DNA from: Candidatus Bathycorpusculum grumuli
GTDB lineage: Archaea; Thermoproteota; Bathyarchaeia; Bathyarchaeales; Bathycorpusculaceae
Assembly: GCA_009776805.1 (NCBI GenBank)
Contig: WRNB01000007.1
Span: 1-38,823 of the forward strand
Reading direction: 5' to 3'
Length of the DNA: 38,823 nt
The notes under the pieces are model-generated. The model saw only the letters and a program-made list of their open reading frames with translations. It was not told the DNA's origin and made no database searches. The position numbers and the translations under genes are program-made. The first letter of the stretch is position 1. Each line of letters starts with the position of its first letter. Positions 25,255 through 32,799 of the stretch are shown here, piece by piece.

Positions 25255-25772
25255 TATTTCTTTTTCTCCTTAGACTTTTTGGCTTTTAGTTTTTCTTTTT
25301 TTGCTTTGATCCGTTTTTCTTTTTCTTTCTTTTCAGCCTTATCGTCTTTAACTTCAGCTTCCGGTACTTCCTCTTCAACTATTGGAAGGTTGAGTACTTT
25401 TATTTCTAATTTTTCAGCTTCAGCAACTATTAGGGCACGTTTTCGTTTGCCAACCGTGCCAGCAATGCGAATAGCTTGAGTGTTAGGATCAACTGTGGCA
25501 ACTGTTTCAACATTGTATATAATAACTTCGCGGTAACCTGATGGGTGTAAACCTCGAGCGATTTTTGGACCTTTGTATCCAGTGCTAGGTCCTGCTGGCC
25601 ATCCTTTGACTTTTTGGCGGATTTTGTTGTCTAAGCCACGTGGTCTTCTCCAGCTTTTGCTAAACTTTATATCTCGCCAGCTTTCTTGTCTTAGGAAGGC
25701 AGGTTTTTTGTTTCGTGCACGAGCTCTTGTTTGTAGAGCTTCACGTTGTAATTGTGGTTTCTTTTCAGTCAT
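25254..25772 (-). CDS. rpl32e: ribosomal protein eL32 with a charged C-terminal tail
   Basis: Archaeal/eukaryotic large-subunit protein. The core is recognised from FLRQESWRDIKFSKSWRRPRG and the following KGWPAGPSTGYKGPKIARGL, continuing to about residue 125. After that comes a ~45-residue low-complexity tail rich in Glu, Asp, Lys and Ala (EEEVPEAEVKDDKAEKKEKE...KSKEKKK), making the protein 172 residues, longer than a typical ~130-residue archaeal eL32. ATG start, overlapping the uL6 stop as TAATG. The tail is probably disordered and is in frame with no sign of frameshift. Confidence 0.95.
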   Translation of the reverse strand: MTEKKPQLQREALQTRARARNKKPAFLRQESWRDIKFSKSWRRPRGLDNKIRQKVKGWPAGPSTGYKGPKIARGLHPSGYREVIIYNVETVATVDPNTQAIRIAGTVGKRKRALIVAEAEKLEIKVLNLPIVEEEVPEAEVKDDKAEKKEKEKRIKAKKEKLKAKKSKEKKK

Positions 25773-26317
25773 TATGCCATACCTTCATTTCTTTCGTAAA
25801 CGTACAAGCCGTCGAGGAAAACGCGGACATCTTTGTTTCTAACGCGTGTTGCCTGTTCGATGTTTGCTGCTGTCTGGCTTACATCTTCAAGGCTTATTCC
25901 TGAGACGACAATATCTTCAGTTTCGATTTTTACTTTGACATCACCGATAATTTTTATATGTCTTGCTCTTCTTTCACCTGTAAAGTTTTCAATCAGAATA
26001 CTTTTTCCATCAAGTTTTACGGCTATAGGGAAGTGAGAGAACACAATTTTTAGTTTGTATGAATAGCCTTTAGTTACACCTGTTATCATGTTTTGAATAT
26101 GTGAGTATATCGTACCAACAAGTGCTGATTCTTTTTTACGGGGCCATTTTGCGGAAACACGAACAGTCTGTCCTTCGGCATCAATCGAAATAGGAGCAAA
26201 AGAAAAGTTTCGAGTTAAAGTTCCTTTTTCTCCTTTTACACTAACCACTTTACCCTGTATGGTTAATGTTACAGCCTCAGGGACTTGAATAGTTCGCGAT
26301 ATTTCGGGGAGTCGCAT
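25772..26317 (-). CDS. rpl6: ribosomal protein uL6
   Basis: Large-subunit protein near the factor-binding site, about 181 residues with two repeated domains. PEISRTIQVPEAVTLTIQGK opens the first domain, and the C-terminal segment ending RVRNKDVRVFLDGLYVYE is the family's conserved end. The ORF track opens at a GTG (26326); the ATG at 26317 (MRLPEIS) is preferred because GGTG lies at a proper Shine-Dalgarno distance. It follows uS8 closely and overlaps eL32 at the stop. Confidence 0.97.
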   Translation of the reverse strand: MRLPEISRTIQVPEAVTLTIQGKVVSVKGEKGTLTRNFSFAPISIDAEGQTVRVSAKWPRKKESALVGTIYSHIQNMITGVTKGYSYKLKIVFSHFPIAVKLDGKSILIENFTGERRARHIKIIGDVKVKIETEDIVVSGISLEDVSQTAANIEQATRVRNKDVRVFLDGLYVYERNEGMA

Positions 26318-26326
26318 AAGAAACAC

Positions 26327-26710
26327 CTAATATATGAAGGCTAATAGCCTTCCTCCTACATTTTTTTGCTCAGCATCTTTGTGGGCAATTACACCCTTTG
26401 AAGTTGAAACTACCATTAAACCAACATCTCTTGATGGTAGAAACTTCTTTTCCCATTCTTCAAATTCATCTACTTTTGATGGAAAGCGTGGTTTAATTGC
26501 ACCACACTTGTTTATTCTACCTAATAGTTGAACTTTGAATTTACCCAAACGACCGTCATCAATGAATTCGAATTCACCTATGTAACCGTTAAGTTGCATT
26601 ATACGTAAAACGCGACCTAACAGTTTAGAGGCTGGGCTGATGATGCATTCTCGTTTATTTCGCATTTCATTATTGATTATTGTTATTAATCCATTTGTTA
26701 AAGTATCCAT
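26327..26710 (-). CDS. rps8: ribosomal protein uS8
   Basis: Small-subunit protein binding the central domain of 16S rRNA, 127 residues, a normal size. The N-terminal DTLTNGLITIINNEMRNKRE and the C-terminal DVGLMVVSTSKGVIAHKDAE segments are typical of archaeal uS8. ATG start preceded by AGGAG. It follows the uS14 gene by about 11 bp. Confidence 0.97.
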   Translation of the reverse strand: MDTLTNGLITIINNEMRNKRECIISPASKLLGRVLRIMQLNGYIGEFEFIDDGRLGKFKVQLLGRINKCGAIKPRFPSKVDEFEEWEKKFLPSRDVGLMVVSTSKGVIAHKDAEQKNVGGRLLAFIY

Positions 26711-26721
26711 TGCCCTAGCTC

Positions 26722-26886
26722 CTATTCATATTTTTTAAAACCTATTTTCGGCGCAGCTTCTCTGAAACATTGCCTACATAAATGTAAATCATAACGTCGA
26801 ATTACTGGCCCGTAAGCACCGCATCTAACGCATGGGCGTGAACCTTTGCCGTGTTTTCGATCTTTTTTAATTTGCTGTTTTCCCAT
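26722..26886 (-). CDS. rps14: ribosomal protein uS14 (zinc-binding, 54 aa; not in ORF track)
   Basis: This gene is below the ORF-track cutoff. Translating the gap between uL5 and uS8 on the minus strand from the ATG at 26886 gives [20 protein letters not shown]... to a TAG at 26722. The protein is 54 residues with a C-x2-C...C-x2-C zinc knuckle (CVRC and CRQC), the hallmark of archaeal uS14, and the conserved [10 protein letters not shown] segment. It is a small-subunit head protein. Gene order uL5-uS14-uS8 is the universal spc arrangement, which supports the call. Confidence 0.96.
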   Translation of the reverse strand: MGKQQIKKDRKHGKGSRPCVRCGAYGPVIRRYDLHLCRQCFREAAPKIGFKKYE

Positions 26887-26904
26887 AACATTCACACTTC
26901 TATC

Positions 26905-27438
26905 TTAGACTATTTCGACTCCTAAAGTTTGTCGCACAAATTCGATTGACTCTTCGGGAGTAAGCATATGATTTTTGCCGATGTGCTTTGTCTGTTTTCG
27001 ACGGGTTTTTATGCGCTGACCAGGACGATTTACTGCTACACAAACATCCATACCAAATATGCCAATTTCTGGATCATACTTTACGCCTGGAATGTCAATG
27101 TGTTCTTTTAATCCGAATGCAAAATTACCAATTTCATCAAATGAACGTTTAGAAATTTTGTTATCGATAACAGGTAATACTTTCTTTAAGAAAATTATAC
27201 CTTTCTCCCTGCGCAAAGTTACAACACAAGCGATTGGTTCACCTTCCCTAACACCCCAGTCTCTAATGCTTTTCTTTGCTTTTGCTTTATAAGGTGTTTG
27301 ACCTGAAATTTCTTCAAGTACACGAGTGGCTTTTTCAAGCGGTTCGCCTGATTTACCAATATTAAGGTTGACAACCACTTTTTCGATACGTGGTTGTAAC
27401 ATTTTATGTTCAGTCCACTTTTGAGTTTCTTCAGTCAA
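26905..27438 (-). CDS. rpl5: ribosomal protein uL5
   Basis: Large-subunit 5S rRNA-associated protein, 177 residues. RIEKVVVNLNIGKSGEPLEKA and the YDPEIGIFGMDVCVAVNRPGQRI region are diagnostic. The start is a TTG at 27438, supported by a GGAGG Shine-Dalgarno about 9 bp upstream and by overlap with the eS4 stop; the first ATG (codon 13, MLQPRIEKV) is the alternative. It is followed by uS14. Confidence 0.96.
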   Translation of the reverse strand: MTEETQKWTEHKMLQPRIEKVVVNLNIGKSGEPLEKATRVLEEISGQTPYKAKAKKSIRDWGVREGEPIACVVTLRREKGIIFLKKVLPVIDNKISKRSFDEIGNFAFGLKEHIDIPGVKYDPEIGIFGMDVCVAVNRPGQRIKTRRKQTKHIGKNHMLTPEESIEFVRQTLGVEIV

Positions 27439-28207
27439 CTGTGGTTTCCTCCAGTTCTGCAGTTATTTCTTGTTGTGCAAGTTCATTACCAGCAATAGAA
27501 AAGACGAAATCCAAAATTGTTTGGCAACGTATACCTTTATCATCTTCAATAAGTACTAGAGCTTGACGACGTTTTTTAGCTTCAGTCTTTTCGATTTCAA
27601 CTATTTTCCCTTTGACACCAATGTTTTTACCACCAGTGATTACGGCCATATTATCTTCTTTTGTTCTAATTTTTTCTGCAACTTCACCTGTTGCAATATT
27701 AATTTTAAGAATATCAAATGTCTTATATGTTACTTCAACTGGGTTTTTTGGGTCTGCAACTTTGATTAACATATTTGTTCCATCGTGTAATGCAATTTGA
27801 ACACCGACTGACGTTGTTGTTTTATTTTCTACACGTACAAGTTTGTATTTTGCATCTTCTTTAGTAATCGGTGTTAATATTAGTCCTTTGTGGGAAGGTA
27901 AAACTCTGTAGTATTGGTTTGAGTCAGGCATCGAGATAACATCCATTAAACCGACTGGAAAATCGTCTTTTTTGCGAACTATACCATTTACTTGGATTTT
28001 ACCTTCTGTGAGTATATGTTTCCCTTCTTTCCTGGTGTCTGCCACGCCGAGTACATCTCGGAGTACAAGAGTCATTGGTAAACATGTTTGTAATGAATGT
28101 GGACCAGAAGCAGGTTTAACTACCCATGGTAATTCTTTTCTGTGAATAGGCCAGTATTTTGGTGCTGGCTTTCGTTTCAGCCTTGCTGTTTTTCCTTTTT
28201 TACCCAA
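27431..28207 (-). CDS. rps4e: ribosomal protein eS4
   Basis: Archaeal/eukaryotic small-subunit protein, 258 residues. LKRKPAPKYWPIHRKELPWVVKPASGPHS is the conserved N-terminus. An S4-like RNA-binding region (VADTRKEGKHILTEGKIQVNG) follows, and a KOW-type segment (GKNIGVKGKIVEIE) lies near the C-terminus. The start is a TTG with a strong GGAGGA 9-10 bp upstream (GGAGGACAATAAATTG); no ATG is available at the expected position. It lies 2 bp after uL24 and overlaps uL5 by 8 bp. The C-terminal ~10 residues are acidic/Thr-rich. Confidence 0.96.
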   Translation of the reverse strand: MGKKGKTARLKRKPAPKYWPIHRKELPWVVKPASGPHSLQTCLPMTLVLRDVLGVADTRKEGKHILTEGKIQVNGIVRKKDDFPVGLMDVISMPDSNQYYRVLPSHKGLILTPITKEDAKYKLVRVENKTTTSVGVQIALHDGTNMLIKVADPKNPVEVTYKTFDILKINIATGEVAEKIRTKEDNMAVITGGKNIGVKGKIVEIEKTEAKKRRQALVLIEDDKGIRCQTILDFVFSIAGNELAQQEITAELEETTVD

Positions 28208-28209
28208 AT

Positions 28210-28782
28210 TTATTGTCCTCCTTCTTCTTCTTCTGTTTCGAGGGTTTTTGGCTTAGCACTAGGCTTAGATACAACGGATTTTTTTGCCGCTGTTTTTTTA
28301 ACTGCCGGTTTTGCGGTTGTTTCAATGGTTTCTGCTGTTACGATGAAATTTCGTTTCAATCTTGGCTTAATTTGTAGTATTGGTTTTTGTGTTGGTTTTG
28401 GTGCAGTTTCTTTTTCTAGTGGTTTTTTTCTTTCAACTATAGCTTTACGTTTTTTGTCGTTAAGGCTTAGTGTTTTTATTGTAACTTTGGAGGGGTGTAC
28501 TGAGAGAAAAATATTTGTGCCATCAACTTTTTCTCGTGTTAAACCTTCGATGTAAACACGATAGTTTTTCATGTCAACTCGGGAAACTTTTCCTTCAAAG
28601 CCTTTATTGTCACCGCGTTTGATGCGGATTGTGTCTCCTTTACGGACTGTGAGTGTTTTTGTGCCGTGTTTTTTGGCTAATTCTTTTGAAAGGGGAGCTG
28701 CCATCATTTTATGTCGTTTATGTGCGGGGGCATTATGAAGGCGTTTTCTTTGTTTGCCGGGGTTTTTAACTTTTGTTTGCAT
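28210..28782 (-). CDS. rpl24: ribosomal protein uL24 with a long Lys/Pro-rich tail
   Basis: Large-subunit assembly initiator protein. The core is about 120 residues: KNPGKQRKRLHNAPAHKRHK at the start, then the KOW motif VRKGDTIRIKRGDNKGFEGKV, and TNIFLSVHPSKVTIK. After it comes a ~70-residue extension rich in Lys, Pro, Thr and Ala and ending EEEEGG, so the total is 190 residues, well above the usual archaeal length. The tail DNA is part of the same frame and has no stop. Its low complexity suggests a disordered RNA-contacting arm like that of eL32. Confidence 0.95.
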   Translation of the reverse strand: MQTKVKNPGKQRKRLHNAPAHKRHKMMAAPLSKELAKKHGTKTLTVRKGDTIRIKRGDNKGFEGKVSRVDMKNYRVYIEGLTREKVDGTNIFLSVHPSKVTIKTLSLNDKKRKAIVERKKPLEKETAPKPTQKPILQIKPRLKRNFIVTAETIETTAKPAVKKTAAKKSVVSKPSAKPKTLETEEEEGGQ

Positions 28783-28795
28783 GTGTTTATCAGTC

Positions 28796-29239
28796 CTATA
28801 CGATTATGCCTGAAGCACTGGCTATTCTTGGCCATCTTTCTGCTGCTTCTCTTGCGACTGGTCCCCGAATTTCGGAACCTTTCATTTCGCCTTCTGGTGT
28901 GATAATTACTGCGGCGTTATCTTCAAATTGTACCCATACACCATCGACTCTACGGAATGGTCTTCTTTGTCGTACTATAACAGCTTGGAAGATTTTTTTA
29001 CGCATATCGGGTGAGCCTTGACGGACTGAGACCGTTACTTTGTCACCTACTGCGGCTGATGGATAACGTCTTAAACGACCCTTGTAACCCATTGCTTGTA
29101 TTAAGCGTAAAACTCGTGCACCTGTGTTGTCGGTGCATCTTAGTTCAGATCCAGCGACAAGTCCTCTGCTGACTTTTTGGCCGTGTGCAAGCATACCTTT
29201 TGCAGTTAGAGCTCTCTGTTTTGATTTCGCTGCGCACAT
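28796..29239 (-). CDS. rpl14: ribosomal protein uL14
   Basis: Large-subunit protein at the intersubunit bridge, 147 residues. ALTAKGMLAHGQKVSRGLVAGSELRCTDNTGARVLRLI and the VRQGSPDMRKKIFQAVIVRQ segment are typical. ATG start, immediately after the uS17 stop; 13 bp before uL24. Normal archaeal size with a short basic N-terminal extension. Confidence 0.97.
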   Translation of the reverse strand: MCAAKSKQRALTAKGMLAHGQKVSRGLVAGSELRCTDNTGARVLRLIQAMGYKGRLRRYPSAAVGDKVTVSVRQGSPDMRKKIFQAVIVRQRRPFRRVDGVWVQFEDNAAVIITPEGEMKGSEIRGPVAREAAERWPRIASASGIIV

Positions 29240-29566
29240 TTACTTTTTCTCTCCTATTTTTTCTACAACTACAAATGATACAGTTTTACTAATTGGTCGG
29301 CACTCAGCTATTTTTACACTGTCGCCTTCTTTTACGTCAATGCATGGTGGGCTGTGTGATGCGATGTGTCCGTGTCTTCTTTCATATCGTGAGAATTTTG
29401 GTGAAAATTGCATGAATTCTCGGTCAACTATGACTGTTTTGTCCATTTTTGCGGAGACAACTATTCCTTCGAGAACACGTCCTCTTATTGAGAGCGTTCC
29501 GTGAAATGGACAGTTGTGATCATCGCATGTTTTTTTGGGTTGTTTGAATGTTAGAGACATTACCAT
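29240..29566 (-). CDS. rps17: ribosomal protein uS17
   Basis: Small-subunit rRNA-binding protein, 106-108 residues. CPFHGTLSIRGRVLEGIVVSAKMDKTV and the YERRHGHIASHSPPCIDVKEGD segment are those of archaeal uS17. Two in-frame ATGs at 29566 and 29560 overlap the RNase P protein stop (ATGGTAATG); the second forms a stop-start TAATG junction with a GAGG upstream and is equally plausible. It is coupled to the preceding rnp1 gene. Confidence 0.96.
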   Translation of the reverse strand: MVMSLTFKQPKKTCDDHNCPFHGTLSIRGRVLEGIVVSAKMDKTVIVDREFMQFSPKFSRYERRHGHIASHSPPCIDVKEGDSVKIAECRPISKTVSFVVVEKIGEKK

Positions 29567-29841
29567 AACCTCTTAATGCTTTTTTTTAGTCTGTCCTCTG
29601 GTCTTCCAATCAAAAGTTTACCGTCTATTTCAACGGTTGTACCATCATTGAATGTGAAGTTAAAAACAGCAGAGTCTTTAATTATTTTTTTAGTTTTGTT
29701 TTCACTGTTTAATGTGAAAGTGTTTCTTGTTTCCCCGATAACTCTGCCGCTTAATCCGAGGTAACCCATATGGTTACTGTGAGCGACTTGAGCTGCCGTG
29801 CCGATAAACTCGTATCGGATGATGTCTGGGGTAATTTTCAT
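29560..29841 (-). CDS. rnp1: RNase P protein component 1 (Rnp1/Pop4/p29)
   Basis: Protein subunit of archaeal RNase P, which trims the 5' leader of precursor tRNAs. The 93-residue beta-barrel protein shows the family's EFIGTAAQVAHSNHMGYLGLSGRVIGETRNTF opening and the closing IDGKLLIGRPEDRLKKS. Its place between uL29 and uS17 is the standard archaeal arrangement. ATG start directly after uL29; its stop overlaps uS17. Confidence 0.94.
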   Translation of the reverse strand: MKITPDIIRYEFIGTAAQVAHSNHMGYLGLSGRVIGETRNTFTLNSENKTKKIIKDSAVFNFTFNDGTTVEIDGKLLIGRPEDRLKKSIKRLW

Positions 29842-30117
29842 TTAATTTTGTTTCTCCTTTGATTCAGTCACCTTGGATTTTTTGTCAGCTTTTCCTTGTT
29901 TTGCTGAAACCCTAAGGTTAAGTTTCACTTCATTCTCGATTGTGAGAATTTGAGCGATAGTTTTGCGTAATTGTCTTACGCGTGTTGGGTTTTCTACTGC
30001 ACCGCCTGCGCGCACCATAGTTCTCATGCGGGCTAGTTCAGTGCGTAATTCTACGAGTTTTTTTGTCCTATCTTCACTGGACATGTTGATAACTTCGTTT
30101 AGTCGTAATATTGCCAT
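29842..30117 (-). CDS. rpl29: ribosomal protein uL29
   Basis: Large-subunit protein near the exit tunnel, 91 residues. The two-helix hairpin core is MAILRLNEVINMSSEDRTKKL...LRTELARMRTMVRAGGAVENPTRVRQLRKTIAQIL. A Lys/Glu/Ser-rich C-terminal stretch of about 25 residues follows. The ATG overlaps the uS3 stop by one base. Confidence 0.96.
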   Translation of the reverse strand: MAILRLNEVINMSSEDRTKKLVELRTELARMRTMVRAGGAVENPTRVRQLRKTIAQILTIENEVKLNLRVSAKQGKADKKSKVTESKEKQN

Positions 30118-31055
30118 TATTCTTTTGCCTCTTCAGTTTTTTCTTCTGCTACAGGTATTGACTTTGCTGCTGAAGTGGATTTGGCCTCAACAACTGGAAC
30201 CGATTCAGCCTCAACAACTGGAACCGATTCAGCCTCAACAACTGGAACCGATTCAGCCTCAACAACTGGAACCGATTCAGCCTCAACAACTGGAACCGAT
30301 TTAACTTTCTTTTCTACTGGTGTTGTTGCTGGATCATCTGTAACTTCTTGCGCCGTTATTAGGTTATCTGGTTTTGGTTCTGGTTTTGGTTGTGCTTTTG
30401 GTTTTGGCGGTTTAATTGTAACTGGAGGGGCTGCAATTATTTGTGGCTCTTCTTTAGGTAATTCTGTTACTATCTTTATCTTGTCTGGAAATTGTGCATC
30501 TGGAGGCATGATTTTTACACGTACACCAAGCATACCTGGTTTTAGTTGGACATGTGCTTCAGCTTTTTTCATGTAACGTAGTGCTGGCTCTCCACATCTT
30601 GGGAAATATCCTGCACGGAATTTCTCAAATCTTGCGCGTTCTGTGCGGAGTTTACCGCTAATAACAATTTCACATCCTAATGCGCCTGCTTCCATAACTT
30701 GATTAAGTGCCCAAAAACCTGCACGTCTGAAGTGTACGCCTCTTTGTAATGCGGATGAAACGCGGTTTGCAACAACTATTGCATTAAATTCTGGAATTTC
30801 GATTTCGGAAACACTGATTTGGGGATTTGAGAGTTTAAAATTCTCTTCTAAGGATAAAGCGAGCTCTTTAATGGTTTCTCCACCTCGGCCGATGACCAAA
30901 CCTGGTCTCATAACGTAGATAACTACATGTGTTCCAAGGGGTGTTTTGGAAATATTAACTCCGCCGTATCCGGCGCGTTCAAGTTTTTTCTGTAAGAACT
31001 CATCTATTTCGTTTCTTTTTATTGATTCAGTTATAAAGCGTTTAACTATCGACAT
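30117..31055 (-). CDS. rps3: ribosomal protein uS3 with a repeat-bearing C-terminal tail
   Basis: Small-subunit protein lining the mRNA entry site. The KH domain (VIYVMRPGLVIGRGGETIKEL) and the C-terminal S3 domain (ALGCEIVISGKLRTERARFEKFRAGYFP) are complete within about 210 residues. Beyond them lies a ~100-residue Pro/Lys/Glu/Val-rich tail containing five copies of the octapeptide VPVVEAES (the last slightly changed), encoded by five nearly identical 24-bp DNA repeats. Total length is 312 residues against roughly 210-240 in most archaea. ATG start (MSIVKRF), 2 bp after the uL22 stop. Confidence 0.96.
   Translation of the reverse strand: MSIVKRFITESIKRNEIDEFLQKKLERAGYGGVNISKTPLGTHVVIYVMRPGLVIGRGGETIKELALSLEENFKLSNPQISVSEIEIPEFNAIVVANRVSSALQRGVHFRRAGFWALNQVMEAGALGCEIVISGKLRTERARFEKFRAGYFPRCGEPALRYMKKAEAHVQLKPGMLGVRVKIMPPDAQFPDKIKIVTELPKEEPQIIAAPPVTIKPPKPKAQPKPEPKPDNLITAQEVTDDPATTPVEKKVKSVPVVEAESVPVVEAESVPVVEAESVPVVEAESVPVVEAKSTSAAKSIPVAEEKTEEAKE
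30184..30303. repeat. 24-bp tandem repeat inside rps3, five units
   Basis: The + strand unit GCCTCAACAACTGGAACCGA plus TTCA occurs five times in tandem, identical except for the final bases of the last unit. It encodes VPVVEAES on the minus strand. Such identity over synonymous positions points to recent slippage or unequal exchange, and copy number is likely to vary between close relatives. Confidence 0.95.
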
Positions 31056-31057
31056 GC

Positions 31058-31534
31058 CTATTCTCCCGGTTTCTCATCTAGGACAATTTCAACGTGTGTT
31101 GTTGTGTTGTATTTGGGTGATGCTCTACCGTGTGCTCGTGGAGTGAAACGTTTAATTTTCATACCTGGATAGGCAGCAGCGTGAAAAATTCTCAGGCGAT
31201 CAACATCTAAGCCTTTATTTTCAGCGTTTGATTCTGCTGCTTCGATAACACGAAGGATCTGTGCAGACGTTTTTACTGGATATCTTCCAGCAAAAGTACG
31301 GACTAAACCACGTCTGTGGCCGAGTTTTTTCTTATATCTCACATAGGGGATAGCTTGCTTGAGTGTAATAACGTCACGCAAATAGTCTTTTGCGGTGCTA
31401 AGCATCATACCCCTTACAGCACGACAGACTTCTCTGGCGGCTTTGTGGGATATCTTTAATTCTCTTCCGCTTGCTTTCGCTGTTTTTTCTGAATCCAAGT
31501 TTTCTTGAGTAATGGAATATCCCCATTTTGGCAT
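31058..31534 (-). CDS. rpl22: ribosomal protein uL22
   Basis: Large-subunit protein at the exit tunnel, about 158 residues. MPKWGYSITQENLDSEKTAKASGRELKIS at the start and the C-terminal HGRASPKYNTTTHVEIVLDE are characteristic of the archaeal form. The ORF track begins at a TTG (31555); the ATG at 31534 follows a GGAG Shine-Dalgarno (GGAGATTTAAAAATG) and gives the usual N-terminus. It is the first gene of the operon, behind a TATA box. The genes normally ahead of it (uL3, uL4, uL23, uL2, uS19) are absent from the next 7 kb. Confidence 0.96.
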   Translation of the reverse strand: MPKWGYSITQENLDSEKTAKASGRELKISHKAAREVCRAVRGMMLSTAKDYLRDVITLKQAIPYVRYKKKLGHRRGLVRTFAGRYPVKTSAQILRVIEAAESNAENKGLDVDRLRIFHAAAYPGMKIKRFTPRAHGRASPKYNTTTHVEIVLDEKPGE

Positions 31535-31570
31535 TTTTAAATCTCCGATGCGCAATCACAGACGTAAAAG

Positions 31571-31590
31571 CAATTTATATGGCTTTCCGT
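31571..31590 (-). promoter_or_regulatory. TATA/BRE promoter of the uL22-uL30 operon
   Basis: On the minus strand ACGGAAAGCCATATAAATTG combines a purine-rich BRE-like element with the TATA box ATATAAAT. The start site would fall about 25 bp on, near 31548-31552, leaving a leader of about 15 nt that contains the GGAG site of uL22. This supports uL22 as the first gene of the transcript. Confidence 0.6.
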
Positions 31591-32195
31591 ATCACAACTA
31601 ATATTTCAATTCTAACGACCAATAAGTATCCTAGCGAAGGATCAATTCGAACGCGTGAGGTGTGTCAACAAACTTGAATACAACTATCAATATATAGTTT
31701 TTCCAAACACCCTAACACGAACAAAAAAAATAAAAACAAAAAAAACACTTAAAAACCCAAAAAAGACCTTGCTATTTAAAAAACAGGTAAAAACTTGATT
31801 TTAACAGTAGACATTAGGCACTAATCACCATTTTGATGAATTTGTTAGCGTAATTTCGCGATTTTTGTATTTTTACGCATTTGTTTTACTCATTTAACAG
31901 TGCATATACGCGATTTGAGAACACAAAAATAATAAGTACTAAAGCATAGTTTAAACAAAAATCCACACAAACGCGTCAAAAAATTAAGCCACAAACAATT
32001 TTGGGACAAAAAAGAACACATAAAAGTACCCTAACAAATTACCACAACATATACCTCAAATAGTTGAAATTAAAGTTTTTGAAGAAAAAAATAACATGTA
32101 TAAACCATCTGCTGAATTTGGAGAAAAGAACAAACTATCCAATTAAATGATATTAAACAAGTCCAACAGAGACTATATGAAAAGATTTTGTCGTA

Positions 32196-32273
32196 CCCTA
32201 CTCGGCTGAGCCGAAACCAAAACAAACAAAAAATCTACACGTTTTGCAAAGAATTTACCAGTAAGATACTAAA
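32196..32273 (-). repeat. dispersed ~75-bp repeat, copy 3 (inverted)
   Basis: On the minus strand it reads TTAGTATCTTACTGGTAAATT, then TTTTTTGTTTGTTTTGGTTT and the core TCGGCTCAGCCGAG, matching copies 1 (965) and 2 (7007). It ends about 20 bp before the MITE copy B. The core is a near-perfect palindrome. Confidence 0.65.
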
Positions 32274-32291
32274 CTCTCACAAAAAAACAAT

Positions 32292-32390
32292 AGGCGACCT
32301 CCGAAAACCTATATTTTCCCAAAAATCACGTGCCGAAAACAGTGTAACTATGTTACTTAGTTTTTTGAAATGGGGTTTTCGGAGGCTGCC
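32292..32390 (-). mobile_element. ~100-bp MITE, copy B (inverted relative to copy A)
   Basis: The reverse complement begins GGCAGCCTCCGAAAACCCCA and continues TTTCAAAAAACTAAGTAACA, then GTGATTTTTGGGAAAATATA, and closes TTTTCGGAGGTCGCCT. It matches copy A (3990-4089) over its whole length with scattered substitutions. Terminal inverted repeats are present and there is no coding capacity. Confidence 0.75.
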
Positions 32391-32799
32391 AATAAAAACA
32401 AAACAAAAACACTTACCAACCACATCACACAACAAACACACAAACAAAACAAAAAATATCAAATGTAAAAACAAAATTTCTATACAATATGTAAAAAAGT
32501 TCACGTGTAAGATATAATATTCACGTTTTTCGGATACCGATACGGCCACATAGATAACAAGTTTACAGACAACCTATGTTAGTTTGCGGTTGTGTTTGTT
32601 ATGATAAAGTAGATTTGCTGACATGTTTTTGCTTGTGTTTTTTTAATTTTATTGTTAAATGAATATTGATGCTTAGTTAAGAGAAAAATCGTCTCTGTAT
32701 GGGTGAAAAGTTAATTAGGCATGTTTTTTGAGTTAATTATATTAGTTATGTTATTTTATTTATATATCAGGTGTAATCATAGTATAGAGGACACTTGGT

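Larger units (their letters stand above)
31591..32799. other. divergent non-coding gap with two repeats
   Basis: About 1.2 kb between the ribosomal operon and the plus-strand membrane/coiled-coil gene. It is A/C-rich on the + strand from about 31680 to 32480 and turns T/G-rich from about 32560, so each divergent unit is preceded by a T/G-rich sense strand. It holds copy 3 of the ~75-bp repeat and copy B of the ~100-bp MITE. ORFs 32188-32517 and 32277-32549 overlap these repeats and are not supported. A TATA-like TTTATATATC lies at about 32759-32768, about 35 bp before the next gene. Confidence 0.55.

Noticed and set aside
30175-30576. 133-aa ORF with (TGTDSAST)n repeats
   Set aside because: It is the antisense shadow of the uS3 tail repeat.
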